DNA of 64,000 nt from JL08 sp963765555 (GCA_963765555.1 CAVXWX010000001.1:444790-508789); one strand, 5' to 3'. Counted from the first letter of the stretch, positions 27,046 to 35,597 are shown. The notes: a model not told the origin generated them from the letters alone. Made by a program: numbers and translations.

Positions 27046-28227
27046 ATGAAAATAACCGCCATTCGTGCGACGCCCGTTAATATCCCGTTTCGTGCACCCT
27101 ACCGGTTCAGCTATGGATCGATCGCGTCGCTGACCAAAACGGTGATTGAACTGGAAACGGCTGACGGTGTGATCGGGTTGGGCGAATGCGCCGACGGGGA
27201 CAGGTCGGCGGATGTCATGGTGATGGGCGAACGACTGATCGGGTTCGATGTTCGCGATATCAACCAAGCCCGGCATGCCACTGTGCCCGGAATGCGCTAT
27301 ACCCCCTGGGATAACATTACGGCTGCGCGACGGGTCTTTGGCGGCATAGAAATGGCAATGTGGGACGCACGCGGCAAAACTGAAAACGTGCCGCTGGTCA
27401 CGCTGCTGGGCGGTGCGGTGCGCGACACGATCCCTTTGACAGAGTATTTCAGCTATCGCGCGCCCGGTGCCATCGATAAGGGAGAAGCCACCCCGACAGA
27501 AGTCGCCAGCTATTGCGCGCATATGATCGAACGGCATGGATCGCTGATCTTTGAGGGCAAGGTGGGTACGGTCGCGCTGTCAGAAGAGATCGACATGGTG
27601 CGCGAGGTGCGCGCTGCGATCGGGGATCGCGAATTGCGGCTGGATGCCAACGGGGCATGGACGGTTCCAACCGCACGCGACGCCTTGAACAGGTTCGCCC
27701 CTTTTGATGTCACGTGGTTTGAAGAACCGTGCGAAACCTACAGTGAAATGGCGGCCCTGCGCGCCCATTCCGCCTGTTCGTTTTCCGCCCATTCAATCAA
27801 CCTGCCGCAGGCGGTCGCGCTGGGCTGTCCGGATGCGATTGTGACCAATATCAACGAACATGGCGGCATTGCAGGCACCCGTGATTTCATAGCCGCCTGC
27901 GCCGCCATGAACATCGGGTTCCGCTTTCATTCGGGCGAAACCGGTATTGCCAGCGCCGCCTACCTGCACATGACAGCGGCGCTGGACCATGTGCGCGTTG
28001 CCAGCCAAACGCTGTTTCACTGGTACGCGGATGACGTCATTGAAGGCGGTCCGCACAAACTCGAAAACGGGGTGGCTGCAGTCCCGGATGGCCCTGGCCT
28101 TGGTGTCAGGATAGATCGCAGTGCCCTGCAAAGATGCCACCAACGATTTCTGGACGAAGGCTGTTTTCCCTCGGGTGCGCATGCCGCCAGAGGCAGTGGA
28201 TATGGCAGTTTTTTTCGCAAATCCTGA
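27046..28227 (+). CDS. Enolase-superfamily dehydratase/racemase (mandelate racemase/muconate lactonizing type)
   Basis: 393 aa. N-terminal capping domain (MKITAIRATPVNIPFRAPY) and a barrel with metal ligands in RLDANGAW (Asp) and TWFEEPCE (Glu). The acid-base Lys is probably in FEGKVGT (second Lys of KxK kept, first replaced). The C-terminal region FRFHSGETGIASAAYLHM is typical of the family. Paired with an Ldh-family oxidoreductase, it could be a cis-3-hydroxy-L-proline dehydratase, an enzyme known from this superfamily in marine alphaproteobacteria. The substrate remains inference. ATG 27046 fits the family start; ATG 27001 is an alternative. Confidence 0.85.
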   Translation: MKITAIRATPVNIPFRAPYRFSYGSIASLTKTVIELETADGVIGLGECADGDRSADVMVMGERLIGFDVRDINQARHATVPGMRYTPWDNITAARRVFGGIEMAMWDARGKTENVPLVTLLGGAVRDTIPLTEYFSYRAPGAIDKGEATPTEVASYCAHMIERHGSLIFEGKVGTVALSEEIDMVREVRAAIGDRELRLDANGAWTVPTARDALNRFAPFDVTWFEEPCETYSEMAALRAHSACSFSAHSINLPQAVALGCPDAIVTNINEHGGIAGTRDFIAACAAMNIGFRFHSGETGIASAAYLHMTAALDHVRVASQTLFHWYADDVIEGGPHKLENGVAAVPDGPGLGVRIDRSALQRCHQRFLDEGCFPSGAHAARGSGYGSFFRKS

Positions 28228-28243
28228 ACCGGAGAGACCTTAA

Positions 28244-29248
28244 ATGCCCCTGACCCTGTCACTGGAACAAGTGGAGGCCGCTGCGCGGCAAATGCTGTCG
28301 GCAAGCGGCGCCAACCAGACACAGGCGGCGGCTGTTGCCCGCTCGATCCGCGAGGCCGAGGCCGAAGGTATTCGTGGCATCGGATTGGGATATGTTCCCT
28401 ATTATTGCCAGCACCTGAAAGTCGGGAAAATAAACGGCGCTGCCACCCCGATCGTTACACACCCCTTGCCCGCGCTGATCAAAGTGGATGCTGCGGACGG
28501 GTTCGCGCATACTGCATTTGAAGCAGGCGAACAGGCGCTGATCAACGCCGCCCAGCATAACGGCATTGCCCTAATGGGAATATCGAACGCCTATGCCTGT
28601 GGCGTTCTTGGGTATTTTACAGGGCGTCTGGCACGCGCTGGGCTTATATCACTTATGACGGCAAACGCGTCTTCGACGATGGCGCCATGGGGCGGCAAGA
28701 CCCCGTTTTTCGGAACCAACCCATGGTCTTTCGCAGCCCCGCGCATCGGTGAACCGCTGATTATTGACAGTTCTTCTTCGGCCACAGCTTTCGTCAATCT
28801 GGCCAACGCCGCGTCGGCAAACGAACCGATCCCGTCTACCTGGGCGCTGGATGAAAACGGTCAGCCAACAACAGATGCAAACGAAGCCATGGCCGGATCA
28901 ATTGCACCTGCGGGTGGGCACAAGGGGGCCGCGCTGGCGCTTATGGTCGATGTGCTTGCTGCGGGGCTGACAGGTGCGAATTGGTCTTATTGTGCGTCGT
29001 CTCTGGGTGATGATTTGGGCGGGCCGCCGCGATTGGGGCAAACCCTGATCGCGATCCGGCCAGATGGGTTGGGCCAAACCGGACATGCCCAACGTCTGGA
29101 AGATATGTTGGTCGACATGACGCAAGAGCCGAACACGCGCGTCCCCGGCGACAAACGCCACACAGCACGGGCCCATGCCGATGCCCATGGTGTAGAAGTT
29201 GATGACGTCCTTGCCGGGCAACTACGTGAATTGGGGGCGTTGGTTTGA
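28244..29248 (+). CDS. Ldh/MDH2-family NAD(P)-dependent oxidoreductase
   Basis: 334 aa of the malate/L-lactate (sulfolactate) dehydrogenase family, which has its own NAD(P) fold and includes delta-1-piperideine/pyrroline-2-carboxylate reductases. Typical features are an N-terminal helical part, the central TPFFGTNPWSFAAPR and DSSSSATAFVNL blocks, and PAGGHKGAALALMVDVLAAG near residue 225. It follows the enolase-superfamily gene by 16 bases. A two-step dehydration and imine reduction of hydroxyproline would suit this pair. The role is inferred from context. Confidence 0.87.
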   Translation: MPLTLSLEQVEAAARQMLSASGANQTQAAAVARSIREAEAEGIRGIGLGYVPYYCQHLKVGKINGAATPIVTHPLPALIKVDAADGFAHTAFEAGEQALINAAQHNGIALMGISNAYACGVLGYFTGRLARAGLISLMTANASSTMAPWGGKTPFFGTNPWSFAAPRIGEPLIIDSSSSATAFVNLANAASANEPIPSTWALDENGQPTTDANEAMAGSIAPAGGHKGAALALMVDVLAAGLTGANWSYCASSLGDDLGGPPRLGQTLIAIRPDGLGQTGHAQRLEDMLVDMTQEPNTRVPGDKRHTARAHADAHGVEVDDVLAGQLRELGALV

Positions 29249-29346
29249 AGCCGGTAGTTTCAAATTCGCCGACAATTGGTCGCCTTGGCGGTCTTCGTTA
29301 CGTCTAACTGCTCTAAGATCGGTTGTGGGCTTTTGTCATTGCCAAT

Positions 29347-30357
29347 CTAGGGCGCAAACCGTGCGCGAGTTCGATTGGCGAACGCCACAAGGGTCAACAT
29401 GACGGGCACCTCGACCAGTACCCCGACGACAGTTGCCAAAGCCGCGCCAGAGTTCAACCCAAACAAGCTGATCGCAACAGCAACGGCCAGTTCAAAGAAA
29501 TTGGATGTACCGATCAAGGCGCACGGGGCCGCGATACGGTGCGGCACTTTCATTGCAAAGGCCGCAGCATAGGCCAGCGCAAAAATGCCGTAGCTTTGTA
29601 AAATGATCGGTACCGCGATAAGTATGATGATGAATGGTTTTGACACAATCACCTGTCCTTGCAAGCCAAACAGGATCATCACGGTTACGATCAGCCCAAC
29701 AACAGAATAGGGTTTTACGCGTGCCTGAAACGCCTCGATCGCCGCTTTTGATCCAAGGCGGCGGCGTGTCACCAAGCCTGCGGCAAGGGGCAAGGCAATA
29801 AACAACAAAACTGACAGAACCAGCGTTGACCAAGGCACAGAGATATCCGTGACACCCAGCAGGAACGCCACAATCGGTGCAAATGCGATGACCATGATCA
29901 GATCATTCACCGACACCTGCAAAAGCGTGTAGGTCTCATCACCCCGTGTCAGTTGCGACCACACAAACACCATGGCCGTGCACGGCGCGGCCCCAAGAAG
30001 GATCAATCCGGCAATGTATTGCATCGCGTCCTCGGGCGGAATCCACGCCGCGAAAACATACTGAAAGAACAGCACCGCCAAAGCCGCCATCGTAAAAGGT
30101 TTGATCAGCCAGTTGACGACAAGGGTGATCAGCAATCCGCGGGGTTGTTTCGCCACGTCGCGCAGCGATCTGGGATCAACCCCCACCATCATCGGATAGA
30201 CCATCGCCCATATCAGAACGGCGACAACCAGATTAACGCTGGCCAGTTCCGCCGCAGCGATTGCATTGACCAGTTGCGGGGCGGTATTTCCCAGAATGAT
30301 CCCGCCCCCCATTGCCAATGCAATCCACAGGGACAGGTACTTTTCAAAAATATTCAT
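29347..30357 (-). CDS. acr3: Arsenite efflux transporter, ACR3 family
   Basis: Ten-helix inner-membrane carrier, 336 aa, that expels arsenite. GAAPCTAMVFVWSQLTRG contains the conserved Cys in helix 4 and GTSNFFELAVAVAISLFGL is typical of ACR3. Start ATG 30357 (MNIFEKYLSL) overlaps the arsJ stop (ATGA). Last gene of the arsenic operon. Confidence 0.94.
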   Translation of the reverse strand: MNIFEKYLSLWIALAMGGGIILGNTAPQLVNAIAAAELASVNLVVAVLIWAMVYPMMVGVDPRSLRDVAKQPRGLLITLVVNWLIKPFTMAALAVLFFQYVFAAWIPPEDAMQYIAGLILLGAAPCTAMVFVWSQLTRGDETYTLLQVSVNDLIMVIAFAPIVAFLLGVTDISVPWSTLVLSVLLFIALPLAAGLVTRRRLGSKAAIEAFQARVKPYSVVGLIVTVMILFGLQGQVIVSKPFIIILIAVPIILQSYGIFALAYAAAFAMKVPHRIAAPCALIGTSNFFELAVAVAISLFGLNSGAALATVVGVLVEVPVMLTLVAFANRTRARFAP

Positions 30358-31631
30358 ACTGCAATCTCGGAGGTTTTTTGTGGTTTTAGCTGCGACATTG
30401 CCAGCCAACTCAGCCCTATCATGAGAGCAGCGGTGCCCAAAGACAGTGAAAGCCCGCCCAGTTGATAGGTGAAGCCGGACAGAACCGTTCCAAAAAGTCG
30501 CCCGGCCGCGTTGGACATATAGTAGAATCCGACATCCATCGTGACCCTCTTTTTATCTGTAAAGCTGAGGATGAGAAACGAGTGCAAAGCGGAATTCACG
30601 GCAAAGATGGCGCCAAACACCAAAAGGCCCAGAACAATTGTTAGGGTCAGCGGGGTGGACGGTTCAGGTGCAAGAAAGACCAGAGCGGCAAGCAAGGCTG
30701 GCACAATAATCAAAAGACCGATCCAGCGTTTGGCTTGCATCAATATCTGCGTGTCTGTGCGTGATGCCGCCTTGAGGATACGTGGTGCCCAGCCTTGCAC
30801 AACGCCGTACAGGATTGTCCAGACAGCCATAAACGTCCCGATCATGAAAAACGCGGCGCGTTTGCTTTCGACGCTGCCATCGGAAAGTACCGCATAGAAA
30901 TAAATCGGGATGCCAACCACAAACCACACGTCCCGCGCACCGAACAGGAACAGACGGGCGGCACTTAGCCAGTTGATATTGCGGTTTTTTGAAAACACTT
31001 CAGAGAATTTGGCGTCTTTGCGGGCAACGGGCAGGCCAGTTGGCATGCCAATCACCACCCCGATCAGGATCATGAAAAGGATCACGGCCATTGTCAGAAC
31101 AGAAGGAACGAAGCCGAACACGGCCAGAAGCACCGCGCCGAGCAAAAAGCCGATGCCTTTGACAGCGTTCTTCGACCCAGTCAGAAGCGCCACCCACCGG
31201 AACAGACCGCCGCCATCGCCCGGGGCAAGTATTTTGACGGCGCTTTTTGCACTCATCTTGGCAAGATCTTTGGCGACGCCGGACAGCCCTTGCACCAGCA
31301 TCACAAAGATCACAGAGGCTGTGATGCTCCATGCAGGGTTAAGTTGTGTCAGCGCCAAGAGCGCAACAACCTGCAGGGTCAGCCCGGCGTAAAGTGTCGA
31401 GGTCAGGCCGAACCGCGCCGCGACCCATCCGGCAGACAGGTTGGTCACAACGCCAGCGATTTCGTAAAGCACGAAAAGATAGGCCAGTTGTACCGGCGAA
31501 AACCCCAATGTGTGAAAATGCAGCAGAACCAACATGCGCAGGGCGCCGTCGGACAGCATAAAGGCCCAATAGGCCGCCGTCACGGTCATGTAAGCGGCAA
31601 GTCCCGCGGCCCGTTCGGGTGGTTTTGTCAC
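30354..31631 (-). CDS. arsJ: Organoarsenical efflux MFS transporter ArsJ
   Basis: Twelve-helix MFS permease, 425 aa, which exports 1-arseno-3-phosphoglycerate. Family peptides include LFGARDVWFVVGIPIYFY and GVAKDLAKMSAKSAVK. The start is GTG at 31631, overlapping the gapdh stop (GTGA), and the stop overlaps acr3. Its position directly after the dedicated GAPDH is diagnostic of the arsJ system: GAPDH makes the unstable arsenate ester, ArsJ removes it. Confidence 0.94.
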   Translation of the reverse strand: MTKPPERAAGLAAYMTVTAAYWAFMLSDGALRMLVLLHFHTLGFSPVQLAYLFVLYEIAGVVTNLSAGWVAARFGLTSTLYAGLTLQVVALLALTQLNPAWSITASVIFVMLVQGLSGVAKDLAKMSAKSAVKILAPGDGGGLFRWVALLTGSKNAVKGIGFLLGAVLLAVFGFVPSVLTMAVILFMILIGVVIGMPTGLPVARKDAKFSEVFSKNRNINWLSAARLFLFGARDVWFVVGIPIYFYAVLSDGSVESKRAAFFMIGTFMAVWTILYGVVQGWAPRILKAASRTDTQILMQAKRWIGLLIIVPALLAALVFLAPEPSTPLTLTIVLGLLVFGAIFAVNSALHSFLILSFTDKKRVTMDVGFYYMSNAAGRLFGTVLSGFTYQLGGLSLSLGTAALMIGLSWLAMSQLKPQKTSEIAV

Positions 31632-32626
31632 AACTTGCCGCCAACCATAAGGGCGACATCGACCAGGCGGTACGCATAGCCATATTCGTTGTCGTACCAC
31701 GCATAGACCTTTAACTGCGTGCCATTCACCACCATCGTTGAGGGTGCATCAATGATGCTGCTGCGCTGATCATTGGTATAGTCCGATGACACGAGGGGGC
31801 GCGTTTCGTACCCAAGAATACCTTTCAAAGGGCCGTCTGCGGCGGCCTTGAACAAGCCGTTTACCTCCTCCACTGTCGTTTCGCGGGCCATTTCAAAAAC
31901 GCAATCCGTGATCGAAGCGTTGAGCAGCGGTACACGAACGGCATGGCCGTTCAACTTGCCAGTCAATTCTGGGTAGATCAGGGTGATTGCGGTGGCAGAG
32001 CCTGTTGTGGTCGGGATCAGATTGGTCAGTGCTGAGCGTGCCCGCCGCAAATCCTTGGCGGGGCGATCAACGATGGTTTGTGTATTGGTCACATCATGGA
32101 TCGTCGTGATCGAACCATGCCTGATGCCGATGCCTTCAAGCAGAACCTTCACGACCGGGGCAAGGCAGTTTGTTGTGCAACTGGCTGCGGTAATGATCTG
32201 GTGGGTGTCTGGATCGTAAATGTCATCGTTAACGCCATAAACAATATTCGCTGTTGGCCCGTCCTTGACCGGAGCCGACACAATGACTTTCTTCACGCCT
32301 GCTGCGAAGTAAGGGGCCAGCTTGGCCTTGGTTTTGAAGGCACCTGTGCAGTCTATTACAACGTCCACACCGTCCAAAGGCAGGTCTTCCAGCGTGCGGG
32401 TGCTGATCACGGGAATACGGGTTCCATCAATGGTGATTGCGTCTTCGTCGGCTTCGAATTCCGCAGGCCAACGCCCATGAACAGAGTCAAACTCCAACAG
32501 ATGCGCATGCATCGCAGGATCGCCAATGGCATCATTGATGAACGCAATATCTGCGCCGCGTTCCAGTAAGGGGCGTAAGGCAAGTTTGCCGATGCGGCCA
32601 AGACCGTTGAGAGCGTAAGTGGTCAT
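31628..32626 (-). CDS. gapdh: ArsJ-associated glyceraldehyde-3-phosphate dehydrogenase
   Basis: 332 aa. The NAD-binding start is LNGLGRIGKLALRPLLE and the catalytic Cys is in AASCTTNCLAP. It uses arsenate in place of phosphate to make 1-arseno-3-phosphoglycerate for ArsJ. It lies between the arsR-arsC fusion (6 bases upstream) and arsJ (4-base overlap), so it serves detoxification rather than central glycolysis. Confidence 0.94.
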   Translation of the reverse strand: MTTYALNGLGRIGKLALRPLLERGADIAFINDAIGDPAMHAHLLEFDSVHGRWPAEFEADEDAITIDGTRIPVISTRTLEDLPLDGVDVVIDCTGAFKTKAKLAPYFAAGVKKVIVSAPVKDGPTANIVYGVNDDIYDPDTHQIITAASCTTNCLAPVVKVLLEGIGIRHGSITTIHDVTNTQTIVDRPAKDLRRARSALTNLIPTTTGSATAITLIYPELTGKLNGHAVRVPLLNASITDCVFEMARETTVEEVNGLFKAAADGPLKGILGYETRPLVSSDYTNDQRSSIIDAPSTMVVNGTQLKVYAWYDNEYGYAYRLVDVALMVGGKL

Positions 32627-32632
32627 AGACTT

Positions 32633-33466
32633 TTATCCTTGGGTGGCTGTTTCTTTGCCGATCTCGTCGACACGTTGCTGCAAAGTCGCGCGATCAAGAA
32701 GCTCGAAAGACAGCGATGTGAATGCGTTGATCCGGTTGTGCAAGGCACCATAGGTCTGTTGAAACGCAAGACGCTTTTCAGCATCAGTCCCTTCGGCTTT
32801 CACCGGGTCCGGCATGCCCCAATGGCCCGAAACCGGCTGGCCGGGCCAGGTGGGGCATTCTTCGTTTGCAGCGCGGTCACACACGGTAAAGACGAAATCC
32901 ATCTTTGGCGCATCCGCGCCTTGAAACTCGGATACGTTTTTGGACCGCAAGGGCGAAACATCGTGCCCCTTCGACCTGAGCATTTCTACCGCAAACGGGT
33001 TCAAATCCGAACGATGCGCAGTGCCTGCGGAATAGGCTGTGAATTTGTCGCCCGCCATATCCCGCAGAATGGTTTCGGCAAAAACAGAGCGGGCCGAATT
33101 GCCGGTGCATACAAAAAGTACGTTGTATTTCTTGTCCGTCATGGGAGAAATACTCCTGATAAGGTCGGAAAAGTGCGGCGGGCAAAGGTCTGCCCGGCCG
33201 CGACAACAATCGACGAACAGGCCCGCAACAACCTCCCGCGCCGCGTCGAGATTTACCGTGTAAAGCAATCGTGTCTTGTCCCGTCTTTGCGAGATCAGGT
33301 GCGCTTGTGTCAGCGCTGACAAATAAACTGATGCCGTACTGGGTTTGAACGCCAGTGCCTCGGCAATCTCGCCAGCGGGAAGTTCATCCGGACAACGCCG
33401 CATGAGCAAACGAAACACTGCCATTCGCTGGGGATGACTGAGGGTTGCGAGTCGATCTGTGAGCAT
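32633..33466 (-). CDS. Fused ArsR repressor and ArsC arsenate reductase
   Basis: 277 aa. Residues 1-100 are an ArsR/SmtB winged helix (MLTDRLATLSHPQRMAVFRL, KPSTASVYLSAL recognition region) with DCCRGRADLC as possible metalloid-binding Cys. From about residue 112, KKYNVLFVCTGNSARSVFAE starts a low-molecular-weight phosphatase/thioredoxin-type ArsC with the CX5R loop and a later VCDRA Cys. A sensor and a reductase in one chain would tie arsenite production to derepression. ATG 33466 is chosen since the ATG at 33475 lies in the operator and lacks a ribosome site. Confidence 0.9.
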   Translation of the reverse strand: MLTDRLATLSHPQRMAVFRLLMRRCPDELPAGEIAEALAFKPSTASVYLSALTQAHLISQRRDKTRLLYTVNLDAAREVVAGLFVDCCRGRADLCPPHFSDLIRSISPMTDKKYNVLFVCTGNSARSVFAETILRDMAGDKFTAYSAGTAHRSDLNPFAVEMLRSKGHDVSPLRSKNVSEFQGADAPKMDFVFTVCDRAANEECPTWPGQPVSGHWGMPDPVKAEGTDAEKRLAFQQTYGALHNRINAFTSLSFELLDRATLQQRVDEIGKETATQG

Positions 33467-33468
33467 TG

Positions 33469-33494
33469 ATTCCATATTTCATGAATATTGGAAT
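33469..33494. promoter_or_regulatory. Likely ArsR operator
   Basis: An imperfect inverted repeat: outer arms ATTCCA (33469-33474) and TGGAAT (33489-33494) around an AT-rich core with TTCATGAA at its centre. It lies immediately upstream of the arsR-arsC start, where an autoregulating ArsR would bind. Confidence 0.55.
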
Positions 33495-33961
33495 TTATAG
33501 AGATGCGTCAACGTTAAACTTGCGGCGAAATCTCTGCTCTCCGAAAATATGATACGTCGTGTCGCCGATCAGTGTCAGTGACAAGAACGTGCATCCCGGT
33601 CTTGGCAAATGGCAGGCTGAAACATGGATCGTACGTGGAACATGATGTGTTCCTCCATTGGACGACCGCGCAGAGCTTAAAAAGCAGCAGGTGAAACAGG
33701 TCCCAAATCAACGAAAGTTTTTACAGGCCGGTCGATAAAGCCAATGGGCCAGACATTGCAATCAACACGATTGCGAGCATCTTCGAGACTTTTCACAGGA
33801 CGGGTAGGGAGCGGGAGATTTCTGCGTTCTTCGCCAAGCAATGCCCCACGCGACGAAGCAGTTTTTCGCAGCATGTCCGCTTTCACACGCCAAAAGGGCC
33901 AGGTTCTGTGCAAATGGCAGTTTGCTTTGCGCATATCGGGGCACGTTTTCAGGATAGGAAC
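33495..33961. other. Gap between the ars operon and the island edge
   Basis: About 470 bases with no supportable gene. The last ~35 bases (from about 33928) show weaker similarity to the sequence preceding the right repeat at 53697, such as the shared TATCGGGGC, so the duplicated segment may once have been longer than 96 bases. Confidence 0.45.
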
Positions 33962-34057
33962 GGTCTGCGGTGAGCAGGAATGCACGTAACCCGCGGTAAA
34001 CACGCCATGAAAAGGAACGACAGTCGTATCGTCTGCTCTTGAAGAAGTGTTTGGCTG
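33962..34057. repeat. Left 96-bp direct repeat (att-like)
   Basis: 96 bases, 93 identical to 53697-53792, in the same orientation. The right copy runs up to the 3' end of tRNA-Gln. The pair encloses about 19.7 kb of accessory genes, with a serine recombinase beside the right copy. I interpret them as the ends left by integration next to the tRNA. Confidence 0.75.
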
Positions 34058-34090
34058 TGGACGCAGTTCTGAGCTATCCGGTCTGGGGTA

Positions 34091-34296
34091 AAATTCCTTG
34101 GTAACAGGGAAAAATACAAGGAATTTCGTATTTTGGCGCGCAAAACGACCTTAATGGGGCAAATTGACCCATAATTAGTTCCATAAATCAGAGCTTTAGG
34201 TGGAAATTCCCTGTTATCGGAAAAACAGGGAAATCATTTTGGCTTAACAGGGAAAGTGAACCTGCGAGCAGGGAAGCAATATCAATAAACAGGGAC
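34091..34296. repeat. Cluster of AACAGGGAA boxes with inverted repeats
   Basis: The cluster opens with a perfect 10-bp inverted repeat (AAATTCCTTG 34091-34100, CAAGGAATTT 34117-34126) enclosing one AACAGGGAA box at 34103. A reversed box TTCCCTGTT follows at 34207-34215, then four direct boxes starting at 34224, 34246, 34267 and 34288, spaced 21-22 bases. The last two are degenerate (AGCAGGGAA, AACAGGGAC). The two-helical-turn spacing suggests protein bound on one face of the DNA, as with iterons or accessory recombination sites. Confidence 0.7.
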
Positions 34297-34330
34297 CGGC
34301 GCGCAATCGAAGGATTGTAGGTATATGACG

Positions 34331-35185
34331 TTACCGGAACGTCGGCATCCCAAGCTCTGCCAACCCACCGTCATCGTCTTCTTCCGGCATGTCGGCCCAG
34401 AGCAAGGTGACAGCATGACCATTCGCGGCGATGCGGGTCTGCTCATAAAGCTCAATGTCGTCTCTGCCGATCCAGGGATAAGGGTGGGCGTCGACAAATT
34501 CGGTAAAACCACTCTTTCCGTTGGCGACTGAGCGATGCGTTGCAGAGCCTATTGGAATCCGGTCGCCGGGCTTCAAGTTGACATAGGGAAACCCGCCGCC
34601 CTTTACAGAATACCGCACCTGGCCCTGATACGACCAAACCGCGGCAAGCAGTTCGTCACGATGTGCAATCATGCGGCGTACACAGGCCTCAAGGCTGACA
34701 TCGAGGTGATTGCGCAGACGCTGGGCGTCGCGCAGATCGGGATCAGGCGAGAGCAGGGGCGTCAACATGCTAACGGGGGCCAGCAGGTTGATTGCAAACT
34801 CATTGGCTTGAGTTTCCTGTTTGAGGTTCTGCCGTCCTGCACGGGTCTCGCGCATGTCGTGCGCAGAACATCTGAACCCGGTCTTATCGGACAACTGGTG
34901 TCGCTCCATCAAAAAGTGACCCAGTTCATGCGCGACGGTGAAGCGGGCGCGCCGGTCGCCCTTCGCGGTGTTGGCCAGAATACTGCCGGTGCTGCGTCGG
35001 GCGTTGGTCAAAAGCATGCCCTCAAATCCGTCGAACCGCTCCAGCCGGACCTCTGCGATATCCAGGGCCAGCGCGATCTCCACCACTGGCACTGCCGAGG
35101 TCAACGGTCCCAGGCGTGCATGGATTTTGTAGGCCAGGACACCCGGGTTATGAAGGTCAGCAAGATCGAACCGGTCCAGCTTCAC
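34331..35185 (-). CDS. ImmA/IrrE-family metallopeptidase
   Basis: About 284 aa. The zinc-protease motif VAHELGHFLMERH (HExxH) lies near residue 85, with FAINLLAP following, as in ImmA/IrrE proteins that cleave or displace a partner repressor. The start is probably GTG 35185, 4 bases after the stop of the XRE gene; an ATG at 35227 would overlap that gene. The pair forms a classic derepression switch of integrative elements. Confidence 0.88.
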   Translation of the reverse strand: MKLDRFDLADLHNPGVLAYKIHARLGPLTSAVPVVEIALALDIAEVRLERFDGFEGMLLTNARRSTGSILANTAKGDRRARFTVAHELGHFLMERHQLSDKTGFRCSAHDMRETRAGRQNLKQETQANEFAINLLAPVSMLTPLLSPDPDLRDAQRLRNHLDVSLEACVRRMIAHRDELLAAVWSYQGQVRYSVKGGGFPYVNLKPGDRIPIGSATHRSVANGKSGFTEFVDAHPYPWIGRDDIELYEQTRIAANGHAVTLLWADMPEEDDDGGLAELGMPTFR

Positions 35186-35189
35186 CGTT

Positions 35190-35519
35190 TCAGACCTTGG
35201 CGGAGGACTTCTGTGCCATCGCCGCAATCATCTGTTCCACAATCTCGCGATCGCGGTCGGACAAGTCTTCCAGGCCGCGGTGAATACGCTCGACCTGCAA
35301 CTCCGAGGCCTCTGGTTCCTTTGCCTCACCGGTCAGCACATCAATGGTAACGCCATAGTGCGCGGCCAGCCTGCGGACCAATTCGAAGGAAGGGTTTTTA
35401 CTACGACCCTTTTCCAACTCCCAGACATGTGCCTTCGAGACGCCCACTTTGTCCGCTACGCCCTGCAGCGACTCTCCGCTCTTCTGGCGCAGGCTGAACA
35501 GTCTTTCACCGATGCTCAT
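35190..35519 (-). CDS. XRE-family repressor
   Basis: 109 aa. HTH_3 domain at residues 4-62 (LFSLRQKSGESLQGVADKVG, KAHVWELEKGRSKNPSFELV) and a short hydrophilic tail. Co-transcribed with the ImmA-like peptidase that probably inactivates it. A perfect palindrome 63 bases upstream and a weaker copy next to its start are likely its operators, controlling itself and the divergent methyltransferase. Confidence 0.9.
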   Translation of the reverse strand: MSIGERLFSLRQKSGESLQGVADKVGVSKAHVWELEKGRSKNPSFELVRRLAAHYGVTIDVLTGEAKEPEASELQVERIHRGLEDLSDRDREIVEQMIAAMAQKSSAKV

Positions 35520-35581
35520 TTGCTCCTCCCGTATGACATATCGAACACCAGCATGCGTGTCTGGTTGACGAAAGTCAAATC

Positions 35582-35597
35582 GTAAGATATATCTTAC
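35582..35597. promoter_or_regulatory. Perfect palindromic operator between xre and methyltransferase
   Basis: GTAAGATATATCTTAC, a 16-bp perfect palindrome, lies midway in the divergent region. A related sequence, GTATGACATATCGAAC (12 of 16 positions), is at 35531-35546 just upstream of the xre start. Two sites of unequal quality suit an autoregulating XRE repressor. Confidence 0.7.

Noticed and set aside
33677..34003. 108-codon minus-strand frame between the ars operon and the island
   Set aside because: Runs into the left repeat, no recognisable domain and no ribosome site.
34058..34085. tRNA-like string GGATAGCTCAG on the minus strand next to the left repeat
   Set aside because: No acceptor, anticodon or T stems can be formed around it, so it is not a tRNA or a clear tRNA fragment.
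34224..34296. CRISPR-like reading of the AACAGGGAA array
   Set aside because: Boxes of 9 bases with 12-13 base gaps are too short for CRISPR repeats and spacers, and no cas gene is present.
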